Of a DNA stretch of 64,000 nucleotides, positions 1-13,500 are shown piece by piece (positions within the stretch are counted from its first letter, which is position 1; each line of letters begins with the position of its first letter). The translations under genes and the position numbers were made by a program. Source of the stretch: Manduca sexta (taxonomy: Eukaryota > Arthropoda > Insecta > Lepidoptera > Sphingidae); assembly GCF_014839805.1 (NCBI RefSeq), contig NC_051138.1, positions 3,532,983 to 3,596,982 on the forward strand, read 5' to 3'. A model generated the notes under the pieces. That model did no database searches. It had not been told where the DNA came from and saw nothing but the letters and a program-made list of their open reading frames with translations.

Positions 1-231
1 ATTACTTAATACTACTTATTTCTAACAACAAATATGATTAAGTATATCTACTAGGATTTTTTGGAACATATAAAATCAGATTTGCTATTAATCCAGCTTA
101 AACGTATAAATTCACAATTAAAACCAGCAGACATGGAATCTCAGCGAACAGAGGGCTGTATGGTTCAATAACTGTGGCCTAAAACCGATTGTACTCGACA
201 AATTAATCTCTCTATAGACAGCCTCAGTTAC

Positions 232-395
232 CTTCGTTTGTAGAGCTGGTAGGTTTAATAGCCGGGTGTTTCCTAACTGGTGTACCTTGTAACGCTTTTA
301 ATCTAGTCCCCGGGTGCATAGATCCACCTTCCGCGTACGGTTCCGTGAACGGTATCAGATTTGGTCTTGGTATGTTGTTTGTTACTTCTGGTGAC
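232..395 (-). CDS. ZAD gene exon 5 (last exon seen in the window)
   Basis: One base completes Trp, then 54 codons are open: SPEVTNNIPRPNLIPFTEP through IKPTSSTNE. The acceptor is TTCTACCAG and the donor GTAACT; it ends phase 1, so coding must continue left of the window. No zinc finger is seen. It is supported by the phase match with exon 4 and by a codon-like composition that stands out from AT-rich surroundings. Confidence 0.65.
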
Positions 396-1484
396 CTGGT
401 AGAAAGAAATTTAAAATTATTTGGAAATTAGTTTAAGACGAATATAGAAAAAAAAATAAATTAAGATCAAATAGCACTCTATAATATTTTATTTACGTGC
501 CAGATAAAAAATAGTGACAACATTTTAATCTTCATTACATATTAATGTCATGATATATTTTGTTTATAAGATAATCACAATATATAGTGTCATAAAGTAT
601 CATAAATCTATGTTCTCCGTTTATTCCTGAAGGCAGTGAGAGGCCATTAGGCATAAACGCAAGTGGTGCACTCACTCACTCACTCACTTTCCGCTGTACG
701 TATTTAGTCCCATGATGGGCTTGGGGGCTTTACTTTGTATGTATTGGGTCCAATTAGAACGTGTTGTTACCGTAGTCTACTACGGAAAAGTGAACTGCAG
801 CTTCTGATATGCTGCTTATGGTCTTTGGAATTGAAGGAAACTCGATTAAAGACCAACCCTTTCCTCATCCTTAACAACAGTGTTAGAAATTGATACTACA
901 ATCCAATAGGTTGTATAGGTTCATTTACAACAAAGATCAGTAACACTCATTTGCCTTCTTAAATACACTCACCAATTGCCGAGACTCTGCAGGACTCTCA
1001 CGCCTCCTTCAAAGCCCATGCCGACGTCATCGGGCACCGTGAAAGTGCTGTCAGGCCCGCCAGTGCTGGAACTGACTTGCGGCACCTTGATTGGCGAGTT
1101 GATATTCGCGTAGTGATGCTGCGTGGAGCTCACGGTCGGTGGAGACGGATGGCCCGGATGGGCGTTATTGTTCTGTGCCTGCTGGATATTTGTATGTTTT
1201 AGAAGTGTTCTTTACGCCTTAAAGCTAATCACTTCACCAACACCCGAATTTGTATCATTTTATGTTTCATTCCTTTTAATCACAATTATAATTTACACCT
1301 GATTTTAAATTTAGTACCATTATAACTTACTTGCATTTCTTGATGATGTCTTGACTGATTGTTGTTGTTATTATTCTGTTGTTGCTGATGTTGTTGTTGC
1401 TGCTGTTGCTGCTGTTGTTGTTGCTGTTGTTGTTGCTGCTGTTGTTGCTGCTGTTGTTGCTGCTGTTGCTGCTGCTGCTGCTGT

Positions 1485-1555
<71 letters not shown>

Positions 1556-4500
1556 TTGTTGTTCGCGGCGAGCAGCTGCCGCGGCTTGCGCCATGTGCTG
1601 TTGTACAGCTACGTGAGCCTCAAGGTATGCTGTTTTTTGAGCTTCTGTCATTTTGTCCATGTTCACCGTGCCGTCCTTGTCAAAAAAAGAAAGTATGTTA
1701 TTGATACTACTTATTGTTATGTGATTTAGTCCCGTTGGGGACTGTCATTTATGAGATGCTAAACTACGAATATAATAAAAATTGCTTTTTCCTTTTTTTT
1801 CATTGCATTCGTCACTTTCTTCTAAATGTAGCGTTGCTGAAAATTATATGATTATTATTAAGGTAATTTATTGTAATAAGCATATGAATGTAGCCTGTTT
1901 TTGTAAGAAGAGGTTATTAACTCATAGTCGAATCTGATAATATCATTCTAACCAATCATTCACGTCTTCAGAGGTCTTCTTCGCTATTTTTATTTCATGG
2001 TTCATGAATGTGTAATTTTTATCTTTTGCCAATAAATTTTATGTTAATGATTGCATTTACTAATAATTTTTCTGTAATTTTCTGCCTTATATTTCATAAC
2101 TTGGAAATAAAATCGAGATTCTAATAAATTTATAGCTGATAAAATGTTTATTGATAAAAAAACCCTAGACTCTATAATACTGTTTTTTTTTTTTTACATA
2201 TAAGAACGTTTTTATTCATTCTGATATTCGAAGCCATAAAATGTAACCCCTGAATACCTTTAACATTAACAATGAAAGGTAGAAATCTATTTATAACATG
2301 GCTCGTAGCTAACTTGTAATCGCGAAATATTTTATAGATATGTAATTTATTTCCCAAGACTAATTTTTATGTATATGTCAATAAGATTGTTACAAAACAT
2401 ACGGAAACTTTAAAATGGACCTTTAAACTTACTACTAAAATTTAAGATGAGACTCTTTAAATTCGCAAATATTACACAGCTTAAACAAAATATTCCTTGG
2501 AATGTGGTAGGAATTACATCGTGCCTTCATTGAGTGTCTTTGATGCGTTCGGAGGGCTCGAGGGAGCGTCGTGTTAGGGTGGCCGCCCCCGCCAGTGCAT
2601 TCACCCCGCGGAAAGTGAGACCGACCCCCGCGCCCAGACGAGTTTCATTCCGTAACACGTAGCCACCAACACCCTATGCTTAATTGCCAAAACTCGTGGT
2701 GGGTTCAACGAACTTGTCCAATCGTAGGGAAAACGGACGTGGGCGAATCTCACTTCCTTAGATTATTGTGGGTAAGAGGTCGTTGACATCTTTGTAAAGG
2801 AAAGATTGTAATGAGGGCGAGTGTTTTGCAATTATGAGTGGTTAGTTTAGATAAATACCTAACTTCGATATTTCATTGTTTGAAGTTTATGTACTGTAAT
2901 TTGGTAATTGTTATTAAATACCTCGTTACTGTTTATTACCAATTAAGAAAAAAAAACATGATTTTCATTTAACTTTGACAGCTAATTTACCGAAATAAAA
3001 ACACCGAAGAACTAAATACAATGTTCAGAGTTTGATGATTATTTTTAGTTTGTGCCAAGGCGTTTGTAAAGATGTGCACATTACTTTTTGATTGATTAAA
3101 ACACAAATTACTGATACCATTAAATTTTCCACAACGTATCATAATGTACATTTCGTTCGGAAATTCCGATTAAGATGTATGTTGATTTCCTAGATGTAAC
3201 AATCAAGTAATCTTATTGACATTACACTCATAACAGAGTTGTATAAACATGCAATTAAAATAAACCAATTATCGCGTATAAGACGGAGGCGAGTAACATT
3301 ATAGATTAGTTGCAAACACGTTTATAATCTCTCAGGAAAAAAAATTATCTTGTTACTAAACATTATTGCGCTTAACAATATAATGAGATATTGTAACAGA
3401 TAAGAGTGAACATTTGGGTAGATCATTATGCCGGTCGCTAGATTTTTGTATACGTCACTGCATATTGCTCGCGGCTCCACCTGTGTGATAATCTTTCCCG
3501 AAATAAAAGTCCAGTTTCACACATTTTCATACTAAAGGTAACATATATTAGAACAGGGTTTAGCCTACTTGTGTGTACAAGTTCATTTAAATCATTTCAA
3601 TTGTTTGTGTTTACTTGAACAAACATCACAAACTTTCAAATTAATGTACGAATAGAACATGAATTGGAACAAAAAATGTATGTACTACATTAATAAGAAC
3701 CTGCAAATACTTTACAATATGTTCAACTTAAAATGTAACTTAATACTTTATAATTTTCATCCTTGAATTATATATTTTTTAATTCGGGACTCTACGAGAC
3801 TTCTTTTTGTCACATTTTGTATAATACTTAAATATTTTTTTTGTCGATTTAATTCGGCATCATATGATTTTATTCAAAGGAATAGTAAATAAAAGATACC
3901 TTGAGATATTTTTATTGCTATATTAAAGTACAGTTTCACATATAAATACGATTTCACCTTTTGTTACTGTAAAGTTTTGGTATCAATAATTAGGAAGGAT
4001 TTTAAGATGTACATTAACTAATGTTAAGAATTTCTCTACCATTTGGTAGAGATCAGTTTCACTGTTTGACCTCCGTCTTGTTATTCACCAAGTGTACTAT
4101 GTTAAAAGAAGACTTTTAGATATCTAAAATAGTAGAGTCAGAGAAAAAGGATTAATCTGGTGAATAAATATGTACGTTATTTAATCAGTGTTTTGATTAG
4201 TAACTATTTTGTGACTTACTTTCTAATATTAAATAATTTCTGAGTCAACGAGACAGAACGGCCATAGGTTAAAATTTAAAAATTACTATTAAATATTACC
4301 TATGTTTGAATGACTGTTATAAAGAAAGCCGAACAACGATTGACGAAGCTAAGGAGTGAAGTAGCTTCACATCTGAATAAATTATCTTAATATTTTTAAA
4401 ACCTACGTCGTCTACTAAACATTAATCTTTATGATCTCATTTTATCTTTATTATTCTCACGTGATCGCAATTGTGCATAATAATTTACAAGCATACGTGG

Positions 4501-7500
4501 TAACTATAACAGCCCATTTATAATGCAGCAACGATCGCGAAGTAATATCATATAGTATTTTATGATTCATGCATTAGTTTGTGTTGCTATTGTTTTTTTT
4601 TACATAGGCGAGTATTTACAGACAAGCGCCTTCTTGTCTCATTACTTACAAACTGAATTAAACATACAGCTAATCAAGTTTTATATTTTGAAGAAAGGTC
4701 GAGGGTTAAATGTTAAGATGGTATAGACCGTCGCTAGTAAAAACGGCGTAAAGATTTTATTTCGAAAATTAAACAAACAGAAAGGTCATCTGATTGTCAG
4801 TGATCACTGATCACCACAGTTTTTCAAGGAGAAAGCATATAATGCTATTGCACGTCGGTTTTCTCAGACTGTAATACCTGGGTAGATGGAGTACCCACTC
4901 GTAGTCGGAAATTCATTCTATAGATACGACAGACTTCAACTTAATTGTCACTTACAATTAAATATCTATGATAAATATTTCTTTTATTAATTATAAATTC
5001 TGGTGCAATTATGAATCATCTTTACACTTTGCATATACAAACTATAATAGCATAGTTGTGTTTGCGTAGCTAGGACCCCTCAAAGATAAGGGAGGAAGCG
5101 GCGCGAGCGGGGAAAACCTCGGGGGGCCTTATCACGAATGCACAGATTAAAAACAAACGTTAACTAGGGATATGAGTTGGGGTTCAAATAAAATGGGGTA
5201 AAAATTCAAACTGAACTTATAAAATTTATACCTATTCGTCGTTAGCATTTTTAAATCAGGGTTGTTGTACGATCTTAGATGGATTACGGAATAGAAAAAA
5301 TGTTTTCCTGGTAATCTAATATTTTTTTAAGAAATGTAATGAATCTTACAAATTTTAAGAAAACGTAATTAATAACACATAAGTCATTTTCTTAAGTTTT
5401 TTCACTTCTTGGTTATCTATCATATAAAAACGCAAAACAAATTAAATATAATCAACACATTAAAACACACACAACTGTAATAGGAAGTACTTACTCTATC
5501 ACTCCACATCTTGCATGATCCAAACACTACCGAATACAATTTGATTTGGAGCGCGAGTCACCGCGAAGGGCGGCTGTATTGGGCGGCGAGGCGGGCGCCC
5601 TCCGCGGACCCTATGCACCGAGTGCTAAAAACTAATGCAAGAACTTGCACCTCTCTTAGATCGATCGATTACGCGCGACGCACCTGACTTTAACATTGAG
5701 GTTTTTTCTGTCTGTTAAGGAGGAAATTTGATGTATAATGTTTAAGGTGTCATTAAGTTAATATATTTTAATTTTGTTTGATATTTATTAAATACTTACA
5801 TTAGATTCATGCAGATAGAATACAGTATAATTTTTTAGCAAAAGCTTATTTACATTGCCGTCAAGTATGTATATTATATTTTAAAACGGTTATCTACATG
5901 ATACGATAAACCATCATACCCATTGAAGCTGGCCAAATATAACATAACTTTGTGTTTCAAACGACAAAACTCGACTCTATATTTTTATAATTTTTCAATA
6001 AAACACTACGCGACTTGTTGTAGCGGTAATGTTCGTATTTTCCAATTATTATGTATCGACCTTTTCGATACGAAGCTATCAATGCATAAGTAACTCTAAA
6101 ATAGTCGAACTCTAATAGACTCTACATTTTCTTTTTTCTTTAATAATGCATTGAATAAGTTCTTCAAACCATTTACGTATATAATATTTAATATTTGTAA
6201 GAATTTATGATATTTAAAATGAAAATTATATGTTATTTTCATTATGAAAATTAATTAAGAATTACCAAAATATTTTAACGTTACAATTTTTTAGTAGCTT
6301 TAACATTAAGAATCACATAAGTCGTATGTTCGCGTTGACTGCCAAAAAATTATGATTTATTTTAAAAACATTAAGTACATTTCACGATATTTGGAAACAA
6401 CCGGAGCATCGTCTTTATGGAAACATTGCAACCAAATAATTATAAAAATAAGTACATCATTATTTTAGTATTAGTTGGTTTAAGACGATTAAAAACTCCA
6501 ATTGGCTTACGATTACTATTTAAATTTTATTAACGAGACATATTAATTGAAGTTTCATAGACAATACCCATATAATATGTTTATAACCTTCTTTTTAAAA
6601 TCAACTTTGGTATGGAACGAGCAAGTTTCCTTAATATCGATCTACGACGTGAACACTTTTGCAAGTCACTGTATTAAAGTGAAAGTGAACAAAACAAACC
6701 CAACTCTAGACGCAGGGCAGGGGCACCTTTCTTTTATGAATGTTCATGAATTTCTACGTAATTGTAGGAGCCATGTAGCCTCGCTTTGTCGTATACAAAA
6801 GCCTGTCTGGGCTGTAACCGCATTGTCTTTATCTGCCGTCAGATAACTATGGAAGCACTGTTGTGTTTCAGTTAAGACTAGAATCACAGAGATCACAGCC
6901 AAGATCCCTTTCTACAATCGTCAATGCTAATATCATGTATGAGTGATACATCTTAACGATTGACTTATCGATATCTGTTAGCAATAACGATTGAACAAAG
7001 GCATCTTGGTCACTTCCTCACGGCATTATGAGAGTTAATATCTAACGTTCTAGAATAACAAATGCAGTTCAGTGCTATACAAAGCTTCACATTTCAAGGT
7101 TTTACGTAGTGTTATTACGGGGCAGTCGAGAAGCTTATCGATAAGCGAGCACTGCGATCGTTTCGTTATAGTTATATAAAAATCCGCTTATGATACTTTG
7201 CGCAAATGTAGCTGCGCTTAATGTAAACTCCATTTTATATTTAGAACACTAATAAAGAACGTTTGAATCAATCTGAAAAACATTCTTTCTGTATATGATT
7301 ACTTTACATTGGTATATACTTTGTTGGTGGTAGGATACATTTTATATCGGCTCGGATAGTGACCACCGTATGCAACGTGTTAAAACCCGCCATAGTGGCT
7401 CACATAAATGTGTAGCTTTCCAGGAACAGCTTGTGTATATCCGGTTCCATCAGGCCAGCATAATTGTGTCGACTGCCGAGGGGTGATCATCTCTCGTGAG

Positions 7501-10500
7501 TCAACATTATTTTGGATCCCACTCCACTTACCATCAAGTATCAAAAATAGATAAAATATTATAAATGGATTAATGAAACTCGCACTTAACAAAGATTATT
7601 ACGAAACTAAGTACTATTCTAGACGGTAGACAGAAATCAATAACGAAGCAAAACATACAAGAAGCTTAATTGAAACCGCCGACTTAACTCGTCTAATGAT
7701 CCGTTAGGAAAGAAAAAGCATTACTGTATTTGATTTACTTTATTCGTAAAAAGCACGTGGCTCAGGAAAAATAGTTCGCATTTTGTTTTTTATGTTACAT
7801 TTATTTTTACTTTGAAACTAGTGTTTTTTTTTGGAAACCTTAGCAAGTTTCAGTTTCTTAGTAGTGTAGCAGTGGTGAAGGGTGAAATTATTTAAAAAGT
7901 AATCCGAAAAATAAAATCGTCGTACCTAACATATTATCGCGGCTAGTTTAATAGGAAATAAAAACTAAGACAAACATAAATAAACGTAAAGGGGAAACCG
8001 GGAGAAATCGGGTTGTATGGACGCATCGCCAATGGAATGTTTATTCTTAATAATTTGACAGCGACTGCGCGGTGTTTAATATTATAATCATTGAAGGGGA
8101 GCGTAGAAGATCAAACATAAATCCATGTAAATCCACGGATCTAAAGATTTTGGGAAGCGCGGTTGACATTTGCCAAATCAATTTGTTCCAAAATGTTACC
8201 AGTTTGCTACACTGTAAATGTAAACAAAATATAACATTTTAATAATACTTGTATCATACAAGTTTCAACACACGTTTTAATACTACTTTTGGATAGATAA
8301 TAAACGTATTAACTAGGTATACCTACATAAAATGTAATTTAAAAACCGTGCTCCAACAAAGATTAGAGTTAACGTTAAAGATTACTGTAAGTAGTTTAAC
8401 ATGTTGATTTGCATTTTGCAGCAATAGAGTAGCGACGATAAATTTACAGCAATAAGTTATCTTTGTGTTTGATGCCAATGACAACATGGCTTCTGTAGAA
8501 GTTTGCTTCTGATCTTCATCATCCATATTCATGGAATGTATTAGTGTTTCGAGAAACGCTATATTTATTCAGTACAAAATGCCATCTAAATAATAAGTAA
8601 AAGTTAATCCACTTTAATAGCCCGAAAACGACGCACATTATCGCGAATTAGAATTTGGGGTTTTACCGGCAAACATTTTTAATCAGTAATTAACTTAATC
8701 AGTATTTTTGTACATTGCCGCAATTATCATTTGTTGAAAGCAAAGAGTTAGGGCACTTTTAATGTATTACAATTTATAAATTTATTTAATTGCCCTAATC
8801 CATTTGATATGATAAACCCTTTACTTCGTGAGAAGATAAGAAAAGTTATTCAGTATGTTACATTTGTATACGCAATTTGTGTTATTTCTATCCTTGTTTG
8901 GCAAAGAACGATGAACAGGCATGTGTACAACTCATTTTGTGCCTTCCTATGTTACATGACCCCCATCACGTAATGTGACGAGTAGGGAAGGCTTGAAGCG
9001 TTTTCAGTGCAAGTGGTGTTCAGGCAGCGGGGCCGACCCCCGTGCGGGGGGCGGAGGGAGGCCGTAGTAGGAATATCCTTCACCTCCCGCGCTAGGTCAG
9101 GGTTAACTGTACCCCCGAGCTTCGGTGACGGTGAGCCACCTTCGACCTTGGATGGGATGCGTGCGGTAATGCACTCCCCACAGCTCTACCCCATGTTGCC
9201 TTGACTTCTCGAGCTCTACGCTTTATTTTAGAATAATCAATACTGCAAACTCTGCACTACTGCATTAAATGTCTACTTGAAGTTTACCATACATAGCCGT
9301 TCATGGTAAATACATGAAAGAGGCGAATATGACATAAATGAAAGAGACTTAATCTGCCTATCCATCACAAAATTTTCTCGTACAGTGAACATAAAAACGG
9401 GTCTACGGACATGCGTAGCTAATATCTAAGCTGACGACGGTTGTATTGCGCATCAAACAAACGGCGCGGCCTTATAACTATCGTATTAAAGCCTATAATT
9501 CATTAACCCAACAGTCTATTCGAAGACGGAACGAAGGCATTCGACAGTGACTCGTGTTACGTTTTTCTTAAGTTGGGAATCGTATGTTCAGCACAATTCT
9601 TGTTCTGCTGGCTGATAGATAATTTTGAAGCTTAATGCGTAAGGATAAGGTTCTGTTTTGTGTAAGATGTCGTTGGGTGGTGGGTGGCAGTGGGTCGATA
9701 TGTCCCGGGCGCGCGCCGATCGATAGAGGAGGGGCGCTACCCGGTCGGGCGAGCCGTGCGCCCGTGCATCGTCGTCGCCGCGCCGCGCCGCGTGCCTACA
9801 CACTCGCAACTCGCGACAACAATACATTTTCGTACAATAGTGGCTCCGTTTGTCTGTTCGCAGATAACAGGGGGCGCTACATGACTCTCAGATTTAGATT
9901 TACTCGAACACAAAGCATTATCGTTATTTATTTTTTAGACACGTAAAACGAAAGCCTCTCCTTTTATAATATTGGTACTTCCAACCTGATTTTAATTATA
10001 TTAGTTGTTTATATCTAAATAGATTGATTCGTTAACTAAGTACACAATAAATCTTATTTTATTATTTTTGATTCTTTAAAAAGACAATCATTATTGAGCA
10101 TTTTATTGCGTGTATGATCGATGACTGATAAACGATCTCTTATTAATATAATTAAGAATATTATTAATTAACAATTGTAATGATAAAAGCCCGATATCTG
10201 TAGAAGGTCGTTGTTTTTAACGTCATTTTATATTCTTCTACGTTCATTATTCTAGAATCTGCCAATTCGGATTTCGATACATTTTATCTAATCTTACCGA
10301 GAATCGATTGTTTTTATCTGTTACGCGGGGTTATCGTAATATTTATACGTGTATAGGTAGTTTGAAGTCACTTTAATGTCTATAATCAGATAATAAATGA
10401 TTGAACTTAACATATTTTGATTTGGGTAATCTAAATTTGAAATTGGTTCCTTTTATTGAGGATATTCTCTGATTGAGTGTGGTAATTAGCCTAGAAACAG

Positions 10501-13500
10501 TTTAGTTGGTGAACATGGATGTATGTTTCACAAAACCAGATAGTTCGATTGATAGCCGTAATGAGACCATCATTCTAATTTATAACTGTCTGTTCTCTAA
10601 TCTCTCCGCGGCTTGCATTCGAGATATTTTCAGGGGAATTATTTTATTATCAATTATAGTAAATTGGGTAGACAATTTTTACCTATACTAACCCTATTCC
10701 AGGGGAAGGGAAGAATTACGTATCAAATAGAACCAAACGGAACCTCGCCCCCTCCTTTGCCGTCAGAGAAAAATATAACTAAAGTAAAACTTACGTTATA
10801 ATGAGGTGAAAATAAAACCTTTTTTGAAATCTTTAGAATGAAAAAAAATAGGTACACTAACACTATTTAACCCCAAAGGGGTAGGCAGTGGGACAACTAA
10901 TTCACCTTCCACCACTTCACTAAATGAAACCTGATTATATTTTCTGGTGGTCACTTGTATTCCCTGGGTTAGCGACCACCGTACACCAGGTGTATAATAG
11001 TACCGTAATGGTGGCCCAAGGAAGTATATCGCGTTCCGGGATCAGTTTGTGTATAATGTGAATGAATGAGTGAGCTGCTCTAAATAATAATTAAAAAACT
11101 AATGGTATATATTGTTTTAGTTTTTAGTTTATACCATAAACTGATTTTGATAAGAGCTACACCAGAGTTTCTTGTCTGCTCTTCTCTGGTGAGAACTACT
11201 TGTCGAACTGATGGTATAGTTTTGACGGAATCTAAATGAATGTAATAAGTTTTGAATTTGTTAAGCTACTTATGTGACTGACTGTACAAAAATAAACTCG
11301 AAAATATAATTTATTTTACGGAGTCGTGTAAAAAGATGTACACAACGTTACTTCATATAGAAACATTGCCTCTAATAAATCTGTCGACGCAATTCAAATT
11401 CGCGAACAGGATAATAGAGTTATCTTAAAAGCGTTTGAAACCGCGTCACGAAATCCATTTCGCTTACAACACTCGTGTCGTAACTTGACGTAATACCAGT
11501 AAACAGGGCACACATCATGATTTTAACGAAATATTGGCTTGGTGATAAAATTTTCGACTTCTTGTTAGAGTAGTAAAATCTACTTTAAAGTTAATTAGTA
11601 TGGCGTAAGAATTTTTGTTCGAGTTTATTAAAAAAAATATAGAATCAATAGTTCACCTAAATTCTATATGATGAGACTTTTTGCTGCCCTAGTGGCTGTT
11701 CGGATATGAAAGTAACGAAGTCTCCCGATGTCCCAAGTTCAATCTCTTTATTCATGCAGTAAAATAAAACAGTTTTTGGTTCGAATAACACGCTGCCTGG
11801 CATTGGTCACGTGACCAAATACGGTGATATGTCACCTCGACCTATGTCAATTGTCACGAGCAAGCACTCTCAGTTGTTGAACGCCTGTCTGCTGTCTATG
11901 GGATAGAAGCGTGATTAAGAAGCGGCATGACGGTATATTATTTACGAGTTACAGGTTTGTCAAGCAGTTAACTTGACTGGGCATGCATCTCCGTTCTCTA
12001 CGTGCAACTGTATCTACATACATGGACGGACGGACATACGGACGGACAACAAAGTAATCCTATAAGGGTTCCTTTTTCCCTTTTGAGGTACGGAACTCTA
12101 GAAAATAGATCATCTCCTACCTATACAGATATTTTAAATTAAATCTCACTGCACATACTTCAACTTTACTGATTTACTATTAAACGTTGTATACATAGTT
12201 ATGCACTAAAGTGTGCAGTATTTTGTCTTACTTTGTTGAGTGACCCTTATTGTCAGAAGAATCGAGACAAAAATGTTAACTCTAAAGATGTATGAGATTT
12301 ATTAAATTATAATTAGTAAAGCCCTAAGGTCATACTAAAAAATACAGGTCACACACAATATGTAAACAGACGTAGTGACTCAACTACTCCTGATGGTGTT
12401 TGGAGTGGCGTCAAAATTGGATATCGATTGACGAGATGACTATCCTCGTCAGTTGACAAAATTATGCTGAGTCGTTTTAAACCGAATATAGAGGGTATTC
12501 GTGGTCCGTGGCACACTTACGTGGGCTTTTGTGGTGTTGTACCTTATGGACGGCGTTTAGTAAGCTGCTAGACATTGTTAGAAATAACTACGCAAATAAT
12601 TAAGCGCCTACTTGGAAGTATGTGCTGGCATTTTTAAATATTTATTTTATATCCTGTCACTTCAATATCGTACCGTTGTTTTACTAGCCCATCTTCACTG
12701 ACTGTATTATTTTATTTACAATAAATTGTATAATAGTTTGTTAATTTGTAGCCTTATTTTCATCAGATATAAATCCTACCGAAGTAGTTGTTCTAACAGG
12801 CTGACATAATATATCGACTATCGAGGGATAATCCTTATCTCATTAGACTCCATTCCGACTACCATCACATGTAGTGACGTCACTTTGCCGTGGCTGTACC
12901 TACAAAAGAATGGTTATCGTTTACTAACTTGGAAGTTGATAGTAGAAGTGACGATCCGCATGGACTCCGCATAGTTCCGGAGCACGGAGTCGGTGCTGAG
13001 GCAGCTCTGACGCCACTCGTACAGCTGCTCCAGCCGCGTCACGCATCGCTCGCAGATTTTTTTCGGCAGGAAGTCGTCCTTCGATATCTGCTGGGTATCG
13101 CCGAAAGATGACACGTTAGAGAGATTTTAAAGCAAAGTCACAAATGACTAAAAGATTTATAACTAAACTTGGGCGTCAGAAACTTTTCAGAAGTCTTCGT
13201 TTAATTTCCCACATTTAAAGAATGAAGATTTTGATTGTGGACCTATCATAATTTCATGAAACATGAAATAGCAAGCGTCCTTGCACAGTTTTAATGCATA
13301 TTGATTGCGATCAAACTGGTAGTCTAATACAGCAGACAGATTACCACGTCTTTAATAAATACATATGTAAAACATCAAAATAAAGAAACCAGTAAAGATA
13401 CTGATAAAATCTCCTGTATCTAATTCTAATAGAAAAATCTAAGATTTAGTAGATAAACGATTGCTTCTTACGACCACTAACATTTACAAATCGTTTCTAA

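Larger units (their letters stand above)
1676..12928 (-). other. Large intron 2 of the ZAD gene
   Basis: An AT-rich intron of 11.2 kb. It contains the candidate alternative first exon at 5.5 kb, GC-rich blocks near 2.54-2.68, 9.02-9.14 and 9.64-9.80 kb, copies of repeat family B (7.3, 10.9 and 12.8 kb), part of a 152-bp MITE near 7.87 kb, and a LINE-like tail near 12.0 kb. Open frames in it look random. Confidence 0.6.

Noticed and set aside
1351..1729. Plus-strand frames of poly-Leu and Ala/Val across the CAG/CAA tract
   Set aside because: Shadows of the minus-strand polyglutamine exon, which has matching splice sites and phase.
6547..6846. 99-codon plus-strand open frame in the ZAD intron
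   Set aside because: No recognisable domain, no splice or promoter context, and AT-rich random-looking composition.
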